Origin: Spirochaetaceae bacterium
GTDB taxonomy: Bacteria > Spirochaetota > Spirochaetia > DSM-2461
Assembly: GCA_016342385.1 (NCBI GenBank)
Contig: JAEINM010000130.1
Location: 1-9,815, forward strand
Direction: 5' to 3'
DNA length: 9,815 nt
Part shown: positions 1 to 5,364 of the stretch, piece by piece
Position numbering within the stretch: position 1 is the first letter of the stretch
Layout: every line of letters starts with the position of its first letter
The notes under the pieces: generated by a model
The model's database searches: none
Told to the model about the DNA's origin: nothing
The model's input: only the letters and a program-made list of their open reading frames with translations
Program-made: the position numbers and the translations under genes

Positions 1-257
1 TCCAGAAAATGGTATGGGATACACTAATCACCATACCCTACGGGAAAACTGAAACTTACCTGGGATTCTCAACATTAATGGATAAACCAAAAGCGGTCCG
101 GGCTGTGGCTTCGGCAAATGGAGCTAATGCCATCTCCATTATTATTCCCTGTCACAGAATTGTGAGTAGCGACGGATCTCTGGGTGGTTATGCCGGAGGT
201 CTGTCTGCCAAACAGAAATTACTCGATCTGGAGAGCCAGTTGTACTTGGGCTTATAG
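1..257 (+). CDS. Methylated-DNA--[protein]-cysteine S-methyltransferase (MGMT/Ogt type), 5'-partial
   Basis: This is the C-terminal part of a suicide DNA-repair enzyme. It transfers alkyl groups from O6-alkylguanine (and O4-alkylthymine) in DNA to its own cysteine. The frame is open to the left edge (first complete codon at 3), so the ATG at 9 is internal, not the true start; the residues before it (QK) fit the family. Visible landmarks, numbered from that Met, are IPYGKTETY near 9-17, the KPKAVRAVASANGAN helix-turn-helix and arginine finger near 26-40, and the active-site IPCHRIV with the acceptor Cys codon at 150-152. GSLGGYAGGL and a closing helix follow, and the end is the normal family C-terminus. 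Whether the missing part holds an Ada-type regulatory domain cannot be told. The next gene is convergent, so no operon partner lies downstream. The family call is secure; ogt versus ada is not. Confidence 0.93.
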   Translation, partial: QKMVWDTLITIPYGKTETYLGFSTLMDKPKAVRAVASANGANAISIIIPCHRIVSSDGSLGGYAGGLSAKQKLLDLESQLYLGL

Positions 258-476
258 TCAACTACTGATTCCTATATAGTACATACATGCATAAGAAAAC
301 AGTTCTACAGGAAAATCTAAAATCTATATTCCAGGGAGAAGGTGTTAAAGATTTCAATAAGCGAAGATCCCTTATTCCAAATCTAATGTAGCTATCCTAA
401 GGTTAAGTGGTTAGAGTTTATTTTTTAATTTTTTCATAAATGACTTTCCCTTGCGATTTGTCCAAAAAGAAACGCA
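258..476. other. Intergenic region without a convincing gene
   Basis: This stretch separates two convergent genes. It is AT-rich and has stops in all frames. The only short plus-strand frame (287-391, 34 codons) has no Shine-Dalgarno sequence and matches no family I recognise. A T-rich run at 418-433 could help end transcription of the MGMT gene, but no clear hairpin precedes it. No tRNA, repeat array or insertion-sequence end was seen. Confidence 0.5.
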
Positions 477-513
477 CATGTTTCATTTCTTTGTATACAA
501 GGAAAGAAACATG
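477..513 (-). terminator. Long palindromic hairpin, probable terminator of the receiver/FapA-like operon
   Basis: The two arms are complementary over 18 pairs: CATGTTTC then, after one unpaired A, TTTCTTTGTA on the left, and TACAAGGAAA then GAAACATG on the right. There is almost no loop (centre GTATAC) and one G-T wobble. It lies 9 nt beyond the stop of the FapA-like gene. Read on the minus strand it is followed by TGCGTTTCTTTTT, a weak T-rich tail, so a rho-independent terminator is the simplest reading. The AT-rich stem and imperfect tail leave room for a protein-binding palindrome, because its centre TTGTATACAA (491-500) recurs at 1437-1446. Confidence 0.45.
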
Positions 514-521
514 ACATATTT

Positions 522-962
522 CTATATAAACTCCTGGGAATAACTATTTACAGGGGCTAAACCTTCCAGAATCTCTACATCATAAAATATTTTATTTTCG
601 ATGTTACAAGTTAATATAGTATCAATAAGTTCTTCTCGATTATATCTACCTTTAATACCTGCTTTATTCATCTCATTACTTAACATCTGGAGACTGACTG
701 GTGTTCCACCTTCTGTCGGAGGATATAATGTCGCGGTCACTTTTAATTTATCTTTACTGACTTTCAGATCGATGTGGCCATCTGAAGGGATAAAAGATAA
801 TAATATTTCTTCATCTGTAATAAAACTGCTTGATTTTTGAGGTTCAGACTCGAGCGATTTTATTAGTTTTTCATCCTCTTCAACAGTACTGTTTATTTCA
901 TCCAATATGGAATCGACATCCTCGAGTAATTTCTGATGATGATATTTTTTCCTGGAATCCAC
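522..962 (-). CDS. Small protein resembling the isolated N-terminal domain of FapA (DUF342)
   Basis: 146 residues, no signal peptide or membrane segment, so probably cytoplasmic. Residues 5-40 are charged and probably helical or coiled coil. Residues 60-139 match my recollection of the FapA N-domain: a SKDKLKVTATLYPP strand pair (69-82), GG (85-86), a helix with AGIKGRYNREEL (101-112), and EGLAPVN (133-139) in place of the usual AEGxPPxxG. Full FapA proteins continue into a beta-helix region; this one stops seven residues later, and the other frames beyond the stop show no continuation, so it looks like a stand-alone domain rather than a recent frameshift. In Vibrio, FapA affects flagellar placement and interacts with the glucose-specific EIIA protein; a similar role here is inference. 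The start is GTG at 962-960, overlapping the upstream receiver gene's TAG by one base, with GGAG (974-971) eight bases before it; translational coupling is likely. Family assignment is moderate, from pattern recognition alone. Confidence 0.6.
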   Translation of the reverse strand: MDSRKKYHHQKLLEDVDSILDEINSTVEEDEKLIKSLESEPQKSSSFITDEEILLSFIPSDGHIDLKVSKDKLKVTATLYPPTEGGTPVSLQMLSNEMNKAGIKGRYNREELIDTILTCNIENKIFYDVEILEGLAPVNSYSQEFI

Positions 963-1312
963 TACTTCATCTCCAGGTACTTCAGAATTTTTCCAATTTC
1001 AAAAGGTTTTTTTACAACACCCAAGACACCGGCGTTAATTGCTTTTTGAATTAAAGGATCCATAGGATATGAAGTTAACATCAGGATTCTGGCATCAGGA
1101 CGGGCTTTGAGAATCTGAATGGATATTTCTGCACCATTCAATCCAGGCATTTTTAAATCGAGAAGAATAAGATCGAATTTCTGACGAATAGCAATATCAC
1201 TTCCAGCAAACGGGTCTGTGTAACCTGTTACTGATACGGAAAATTTTTCCAGCATTATTTTTATACTTTCAATCATTAATTCATCATCATCTACGATTAA
1301 AATACTTTTCAT
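962..1312 (-). CDS. Stand-alone CheY-like response regulator receiver
   Basis: A 116-residue single receiver domain with no output domain. The acidic pocket is D8-D9-D10 in ILIVDDDE, the phospho-acceptor is D52 in LILLDLKMPGLNG, the conserved Thr is T80 in MLTSY, and the conserved Lys-Pro is K102-P103 in VKKPFE. All parts needed for phosphorylation are therefore present. The start ATG (1312-1310) is supported by a strong AGGAGAGG sequence (1322-1315) two bases upstream and by a good promoter at 1364-1393. The gene overlaps the FapA-like gene by one base (TAGTG), so the receiver probably acts on or with that small protein; this partnership is inferred from coupling. No kinase lies nearby, so the phosphodonor is unknown. 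Single-domain receivers also occur in chemotaxis and phosphorelays, so the exact pathway stays open. Confidence 0.92.
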   Translation of the reverse strand: MKSILIVDDDELMIESIKIMLEKFSVSVTGYTDPFAGSDIAIRQKFDLILLDLKMPGLNGAEISIQILKARPDARILMLTSYPMDPLIQKAINAGVLGVVKKPFEIGKILKYLEMK

Positions 1313-1363
1313 TTCCTCTCCTGGGGACTTTTCATTAAGACCGATACATTGTCATATGTTTAA

Positions 1364-1393
1364 ATTATATACCAATTTGATTGGTTTTTACAA
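1364..1393 (-). promoter_or_regulatory. Sigma70-type promoter of the receiver/FapA-like operon with an internal inverted repeat
   Basis: Read on the minus strand, TTGTAA (1393-1388) and TATAAT (1369-1364) are separated by 18 bases, a close match to the housekeeping promoter consensus. The expected transcript start is near 1357, giving a leader of about 45 nt that carries the strong Shine-Dalgarno sequence. The spacer contains the perfect inverted repeat ACCAAT-TTG-ATTGGT (1371-1385), well placed for a repressor. Confidence 0.6.
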
Positions 1394-1436
1394 ATGATAG
1401 AATATTTATATTCTTTGTTAGCTCAGATAGTTCTCT

Positions 1437-1455
1437 TTGTATACAATCGTATTGT
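1437..1455. promoter_or_regulatory. Overlapping palindromes upstream of the receiver promoter, candidate operator
   Basis: TTGTATACAATCGTATTGT contains the perfect palindrome TTGTATACAA (1437-1446) overlapping a second one, ACAAT-CGT-ATTGT (1443-1455). It lies about 44 bp upstream of the predicted -35 of the receiver operon. The 13-base core TCTTTGTATACAA also occurs at 488-500 beyond the operon's other end. TTGT...ACAA palindromes resemble operators of some GntR-type regulators, but the binding protein is unknown. Confidence 0.35.
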
Positions 1456-1694
1456 TTTCTTTTCTATGATGTCTCTATTTGATCTGGCATTTTTATTTTT
1501 TTCTCTGTGCTTAAGGGGAAAAGGAGTGTTGTTATGATGTGATCACAGCTCTTCGATTCGACCTGCTGCAGATCCCCAATTTCTCCGGCTTTAAAAGAAA
1601 TTAAGCGGTCTAAGCCTATGCATTAATATCAATCTGCTAATGAACAGCCGGGAAGTGAAGAAACTGACAATTCTTGTATTTACTCATAAAACCA

Positions 1695-2942
1695 TTATCT
1701 CGACATTCCAATACCCGCTGAAAACTGCATTTCCCCTGTTACCAGATTCCAGCCCAGATTGAGCCCGACAGCAGGTATGGCCAGATTATTGATAAAAAAC
1801 TCCAAACCTATGCCGGGACCGTGGAAAAAGGTTCTTTCGGTGACATCGGATTTAAAATAGCCGGCTTCATAAAAGACTTTTGATGAAATTGTACCAGCCT
1901 TAAATATCCAGAGGGGAATATTATAAACAATAGTCGATGTTCCATATTCATCAGCTGCCACTTTGTCCATGGGCAGAACTCTGGATCCATCGAGGCCGCC
2001 GAGACGGAATTGCTTCTGCACGGGCATCCGGCCCCATCCTCCCACCGCCTTTAAACTGATCAGATGCTTAAACCATGGCGAAAAGGACCACTGGAAATCA
2101 CTGCTTATGACAGGGTAGAATGTTTGTCCTGTAAACTCCCAGTTAGCCGAGGCCGAGAACTGTGCGGTCAATCCTTTTTCATAGGGAATATCATAATAGA
2201 CATCTTTCCAGCCGATTTGGCTTTTTATTCCCATAGAGTTAATATCCGGAATTATTGAGGGGCTGTCATTTCTGAGTATCCATAGATCATACTCGATGGT
2301 GCCGCTTAAAGATAATCGCTTTGTTAAGGGATATTCTATTCCAAGACTAAGGCCCAGCTTATCAGCTTCATACTCTCTGGCAAGTGTTTCATCTACATTG
2401 AGGTCAGTCACTTCATCAAATCCTGCTGCCAGTGATGCGGTCAACGTAAAATCAGATTGTAGGAAATAGGGGTCGCTATAGAAACTGAGAAGAGTCCAGC
2501 CCTGTGAGCCGAAGAAAAATCCCAATCCCAATGTTTTGTAATAACCCAGAAAATTATTCTCTATCGTCAGTACTCCGGCATTCCAGGATTCTCCTTTTGA
2601 TATGGAAAAAATGGGAATAGGGATTAGGGTCCATTTGTCTCTGACAAGAATAGTTATAAAGGCATCACTGCCGATAACATCAGTTGATATTTCAATGTCC
2701 GGTACAAAGATACCGGTTTCTCTCAGATTCTGAATGATGATTTCCTTTGTTTCATCGGTGTAAAGTCCACCAACTTTGACAGGTTCAATTATCTGCAGAA
2801 GTACTTCATCTTTTGTTCTTTTTAATCCCGACAGGGTTATCTCTTTTATCACAACGGCATTTTCCTGGGCAAAAAGAGGCATAGAATAAAGAAGAATACA
2901 CATTATTGTTATTATATATTGTTTTTTTGTTTTTCCTTTCAT
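1695..2942 (-). CDS. Short BamA/TamA-like outer-membrane barrel protein with one POTRA domain
   Basis: 415 residues. A typical signal peptide (basic MKGKTKKQ, hydrophobic 9-20, likely cleavage after LFA at 25) sends it across the inner membrane. Residues 31-101 look like one POTRA domain, ending in the VRDKWTLIP motif seen at POTRA-to-barrel junctions. From about 106 on, alternating aromatic/polar strands suggest a beta-barrel, including FRLGGLDGSRV (312-322), which resembles the conserved RG-type motif of the Omp85 superfamily. Typical BamA has about five POTRA domains and 750-850 residues, so this is not the main BamA; it could be a specialised insertase or exporter, and its substrate is unknown. 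It ends in Arg rather than the usual aromatic residue. No Shine-Dalgarno sequence precedes the ATG; a candidate promoter (TTGTAG 2980-2975, CATTAT 2957-2952) would start transcription only about 3 nt before it. A near-perfect Fur box overlaps this promoter, predicting repression by iron. Confidence 0.8.
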   Translation of the reverse strand: MKGKTKKQYIITIMCILLYSMPLFAQENAVVIKEITLSGLKRTKDEVLLQIIEPVKVGGLYTDETKEIIIQNLRETGIFVPDIEISTDVIGSDAFITILVRDKWTLIPIPIFSISKGESWNAGVLTIENNFLGYYKTLGLGFFFGSQGWTLLSFYSDPYFLQSDFTLTASLAAGFDEVTDLNVDETLAREYEADKLGLSLGIEYPLTKRLSLSGTIEYDLWILRNDSPSIIPDINSMGIKSQIGWKDVYYDIPYEKGLTAQFSASANWEFTGQTFYPVISSDFQWSFSPWFKHLISLKAVGGWGRMPVQKQFRLGGLDGSRVLPMDKVAADEYGTSTIVYNIPLWIFKAGTISSKVFYEAGYFKSDVTERTFFHGPGIGLEFFINNLAIPAVGLNLGWNLVTGEMQFSAGIGMSR

Positions 2943-2950
2943 TTTAACAA

Positions 2951-2970
2951 TATAATGATAATCATTACTA
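2951..2970. promoter_or_regulatory. Fur box in the divergent region between the barrel and oxidoreductase genes
   Basis: Positions 2951-2969 (TATAATGATAATCATTACT) match the classical 19-base Fur consensus GATAATGATAATCATTATC at 16 of 19 positions, 16 of them contiguous. The 7-1-7 form TGATAATNATTATCA also matches at 2956-2970 in 12 of 14 specified bases. The core TAATGAT-A-ATCATTA (2953-2967) is a perfect palindrome. It overlaps the predicted -10 of the minus-strand barrel gene and lies 70 bp before the plus-strand oxidoreductase start, so it could control one or both. Binding by Fur itself, rather than a related PerR/Zur-type protein, is inferred from similarity. Confidence 0.72.
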
Positions 2971-3039
2971 CTTTCTACAAATATTTTTGAATATTTAGAT
3001 TTTATGATATAGCTTATAGAGAGTAAAAAGAGGCTTTGT

Positions 3040-4530
3040 ATGATTTACGATGTTGTTATTATAGGGGCCGGGGTTGTCGGTGGGGCTGTCGCCAGAGAGT
3101 TGAGCCGCTATAATCTCTCTATTGTGGCTTTGGAAAAAGAGGCCGATGTGTGCTGCGGAATTTCAAAGGCCAACACCGGTATAATTCATTCCCCGGCACT
3201 TATAAAAAAAGAGACAAAAAAAGCGGAGTACACTATACGGGGAAATCTCATGTTCAATAAAATGAGCCGGGAACTGGGATTTCAGGTCCAGTGGCCCGGA
3301 GCTCTTATCCTGGCATATTCAGAAGAGGATAAAACTGTACTGGAGAAATATAAGTCCCACGGTGAATATACCCGTGAAAAATTTTCTGCCGGAGAGGTTC
3401 TCTACCGCTATGTGAACAAGGACGAATTATTAAAAAAGGAACCCTCTCTCAGTCGGAAGGTGATTGGTGCTCTCCATGTTCCCGATGCGGGGCGGGTCAT
3501 TCCTTATGAGTTCGGAATAGCCCTCTGGGAAAATGCTGTATCCAATGGCGTCCAGTTGAAATTGAATCAAACCGTTGTCTCTCTTGAGAAAGACAACAGG
3601 AACCATGATGAAGAGTTGTGGGTGTTAAAAACAGCAATGAACGAATATAGGGCGAAGTATGTCGTCAATGCTGCCGGCCATGGCAGTAATGAATTGGGAC
3701 TCCAGGCCGGTTTTCCCGATTCCCATATTCAGAAAGTAAAGGGACAATATCTGATCTATGACAGGAACAGGAATTTAGATATTCAGCATATTCTCTTTCA
3801 GGTCCCCCTGAAAGGAAACAGGAAAGCAGGGAAAGGAATCCTGGTCTGCAAAACTGTATATGGCAATCTTATGATCGGCCCCGATGCCCGGCTGATTGAA
3901 GATGAAAACGATAGGGGAACAGACCGGGAGACTCTTCTGGATGTGCTCAGGGGCGCCGAAAGAAGTGTTGAAGATCTTGATGCGAAAAAAGTTATAAAGA
4001 CTTTTTCCGGAATAAGGCCCAAACCGGCGGGTGGTGATTTTATTATTGAATCACATAATCACTTTTATCATTTATGTGGTATAGAATCTCCGGGGCTGAC
4101 CTCTTCTCCCGCCATAGGGGAAGACATTTTAAAAATGATGGTCCGTGACGGCTTAGACCTTTCTGAAAAAAGTAATTTTAATCCTTTTAGAAAAGCCATC
4201 ATTTCTTCAGTCCTCGATATAAAGGGGCAAGACCTGAAAACCAGGGTGGAATACCCGGATTCTCATCCGGATCAGATTATATGCCGGTGTGAAGTGGTGC
4301 CGCGATCCAGAATAACTGATGCTCTTAGCAGAGGTATCCCGGTGTTGACAATTGACGGAGTCAAAAGACGAACCAGAGCGGGACAGGGAAGATGCCAGGG
4401 GGCATTCTGCGGGAAACGGGTCCGCAGGTTACTGTCACAGGAAAATCATGTCCCGGAAGAGAGTATTACTCAGAGGGGAAGTGAATCTCCCCATTCCGGA
4501 ATTGCCGGAAAAGATCTATTTAAAGGGTAA
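3040..4530 (+). CDS. GlpA-like FAD-dependent oxidoreductase with C-terminal BFD-type [2Fe-2S] domain
   Basis: 496 residues. The N-terminus holds the FAD-binding Rossmann motif GAGVVG (9-14) with a following acidic LEKE. The DAO-type fold continues to about 385, with VVNAAGHGSNELG and FSGIRPKPAGGDFIIE as typical FAD/substrate-region motifs. The C-terminal segment carries four cysteines in the BFD pattern, CRC (415, 417) and CQGAFC (452, 457), with DGVKRRTRAGQGRC between them; this is the arrangement of anaerobic glycerol-3-phosphate dehydrogenase subunit A and related proteins, and it should hold an iron-sulfur cluster. Likely reaction: oxidation of glycerol 3-phosphate or a related 2-hydroxy compound, passing electrons onward. 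The usual partners (GlpB/GlpC, or a second flavoprotein plus DUF1667 protein, and glycerol kinase) are absent from the window. ATG 3040 is preceded by AGAGG with a seven-base spacer. The Fur box upstream suggests iron control. Substrate remains uncertain. Confidence 0.85.
   Translation: MIYDVVIIGAGVVGGAVARELSRYNLSIVALEKEADVCCGISKANTGIIHSPALIKKETKKAEYTIRGNLMFNKMSRELGFQVQWPGALILAYSEEDKTVLEKYKSHGEYTREKFSAGEVLYRYVNKDELLKKEPSLSRKVIGALHVPDAGRVIPYEFGIALWENAVSNGVQLKLNQTVVSLEKDNRNHDEELWVLKTAMNEYRAKYVVNAAGHGSNELGLQAGFPDSHIQKVKGQYLIYDRNRNLDIQHILFQVPLKGNRKAGKGILVCKTVYGNLMIGPDARLIEDENDRGTDRETLLDVLRGAERSVEDLDAKKVIKTFSGIRPKPAGGDFIIESHNHFYHLCGIESPGLTSSPAIGEDILKMMVRDGLDLSEKSNFNPFRKAIISSVLDIKGQDLKTRVEYPDSHPDQIICRCEVVPRSRITDALSRGIPVLTIDGVKRRTRAGQGRCQGAFCGKRVRRLLSQENHVPEESITQRGSESPHSGIAGKDLFKG
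4475..4510. terminator. Two tandem hairpins at the convergent gene ends, possible bidirectional terminator
   Basis: GGGGA (4475-4479) pairs with TCCCC (4488-4492), and TTCCGG (4494-4499) pairs with CCGGAA (4505-4510) over a five-base loop. Both lie within the last codons of the oxidoreductase gene and just beyond the stop of the convergent GntR gene. No T-run follows on either strand, so termination is only suggested by position. Confidence 0.22.
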
Positions 4531-5268
4531 TTGTAGGGAAAATCTTCCATTGAGAATTACCATGCTGCCCGGTCTGTAAATCGATTTTTCATAGAACACC
4601 GGTGTTCGCTTTTCAATATAAGAAGTTGAGACAATATGAAAACCAGCCTGCTCCGGTGTGAATTCCAGTAGTTCAGATTCTCTCTTCCAGATATTGCGGG
4701 CAGATATTTTTTCTACGGTCTCGATAATGTTAAGATTGTAATCATTCACAAGAAGATCATTAAGAGATTTCCTGAAGGATTTTTTATTGAGTCCCGCGCA
4801 GTAATCAGCATCAAAATACAGGGATTCCAGTTTTATGGGAATGCCATCGACTGACCATAAGCGGTTTATGAAGTATATTTTTTTATTACCATCTATCTCT
4901 GAAAAGGGGGATCCATCACTTTGAATATCACCGGCATTTATTATTTCGAATCCCCGAATTAGAGCTGTGGGACTCTTGCCGATCTCTTTAGCCAGTTCCG
5001 GGAATTCCGGAAGTAAAGGGCTGTTCGTATGTGTTTCCGGTTTGGAAATTATAAATGTACCCACCCCTTTTTTAAATTCCAGCAATCCTTCAGATACGAG
5101 ACTTGAAAGGGCTTTATTCGCTGTTGCACGGCTGACCTGGTAGTGTTCGCAGATTGTTCTCTCCGTCAGGAATTTATCTCCCACACTATACCGGTCTTCT
5201 TCAATCAGCTTTCTGAGAACAGTGTTCAGCTGTTGATATAAAGGTGATCTATTAATTTTCATGAACAC
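4516..5268 (-). CDS. GntR-family transcriptional regulator, HutC type (wHTH plus UTRA domain)
   Basis: 250 residues. Residues 8-73 form the GntR winged helix-turn-helix: PLYQQL, GDKFLTERTICEHYQVSRATANKALSSL (recognition helix near 45-57), then the wing with KKGVGTFI. Residues from about 95 to the end fit a UTRA ligand-binding domain (INRLWSVDGIPIKLESLYFD), a fold that in this subfamily binds sugars, sugar phosphates, histidine derivatives or similar small molecules. The ligand cannot be told; no transporter or catabolic operon is attached. The reading frame can begin at GTG 5268 (weak AAGAG six bases before) or at ATG 5262, two codons later. A promoter, TTGAGT-18-TATTAT (5298-5269), would place the transcript start exactly at the ATG, so a leaderless message from 5262 is possible. 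The 3' end overlaps the convergent oxidoreductase gene by 15 bp. A GAGTATTA direct repeat over its promoter suggests self-control. Confidence 0.92.
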   Translation of the reverse strand: MFMKINRSPLYQQLNTVLRKLIEEDRYSVGDKFLTERTICEHYQVSRATANKALSSLVSEGLLEFKKGVGTFIISKPETHTNSPLLPEFPELAKEIGKSPTALIRGFEIINAGDIQSDGSPFSEIDGNKKIYFINRLWSVDGIPIKLESLYFDADYCAGLNKKSFRKSLNDLLVNDYNLNIIETVEKISARNIWKRESELLEFTPEQAGFHIVSTSYIEKRTPVFYEKSIYRPGSMVILNGRFSLQLPFK

Positions 5269-5298
5269 ATAATACTCTTAAGAACCGGTAATACTCAA
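5269..5298 (-). promoter_or_regulatory. Promoter of the GntR gene with a GAGTATTA direct repeat
   Basis: On the minus strand TTGAGT (5298-5293) and TATTAT (5274-5269) are 18 bases apart. GAGTATTA occurs twice (5296-5289 and 5277-5270), 19 bp apart, one copy over the -35 and one over the -10. Same-face spacing near two helical turns suggests a binding site for a repressor, most simply the GntR protein itself. Confidence 0.45.
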
Positions 5299-5322
5299 TA
5301 TAGAATCTAATTGGGATTTATA

Positions 5323-5351
5323 TTGATATGTCATATTCCATATACGATTAT
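5323..5351 (+). promoter_or_regulatory. Promoter of the HD-GYP regulator gene
   Basis: TTGATA (5323-5328) and GATTAT (5346-5351) are separated by 17 bases. Standard spacing puts the transcript start at about 5358, the first base of the ATG. The only Shine-Dalgarno-like sequence, AAGG (5353-5356), sits one base before the ATG, too close to be normal. Together these allow a leaderless transcript; a weaker upstream promoter (TTGGGA 5311-5316) is the alternative. Confidence 0.42.
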
Positions 5352-5364
5352 TAAGGTATGGAAT
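5335..5364 (+). promoter_or_regulatory. Inverted repeat enclosing the start codon of the HD-GYP gene
   Basis: ATTCCATA (5335-5342) and TATGGAAT (5357-5364) are perfect 8-bp complements with a 14-base loop, extendable by wobble pairs. In RNA starting upstream of 5335 this hairpin would hold the ATG in the stem and AAGG in the loop, reducing translation. As DNA it could be an operator covering the -10. Which applies depends on the transcript start. Confidence 0.32.

Larger units (their letters stand above)
1313..1694. other. Intergenic region with control elements and a start-stop motif
   Basis: This 382-bp stretch lies upstream of the receiver gene and downstream of the barrel-protein gene, both on the minus strand. 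The part next to the receiver holds its promoter and palindromes (separate entries). The part next to the barrel gene (about 1500-1694) holds no convincing gene. It contains an AAGGAG (1521-1526) followed seven bases later by ATG ATG TGA (1534-1542), and a weak inverted repeat AATTTCT/AGAAATT (1578-1602). No clear rho-independent terminator follows the barrel gene. Confidence 0.5.

Noticed and set aside
287..391. 34-codon plus-strand reading frame starting MHKKTVLQEN
   Set aside because: No Shine-Dalgarno sequence, no recognised family, and a length expected by chance; not called as a gene.
522..540. Possible frameshift truncating a full-length FapA gene
   Set aside because: The minus-strand sequence beyond the stop shows no continuing FapA motif in any frame before the hairpin and the next gene.
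1538..1547. TGTGATCACA resembling a CRP site
   Set aside because: The half-sites are directly joined; CRP needs six bases between TGTGA and TCACA, and no promoter is suitably placed.
1550..1575. TTCGATTC near 1552-1559 suggesting a tRNA T-loop
   Set aside because: No acceptor stem, anticodon arm or CCA-type 3' end can be built around it on either strand.
1808..2258. Short reading frames of 60-64 codons in both directions within the barrel gene
   Set aside because: They lie wholly within the barrel-protein coding region and have no recognisable motif.
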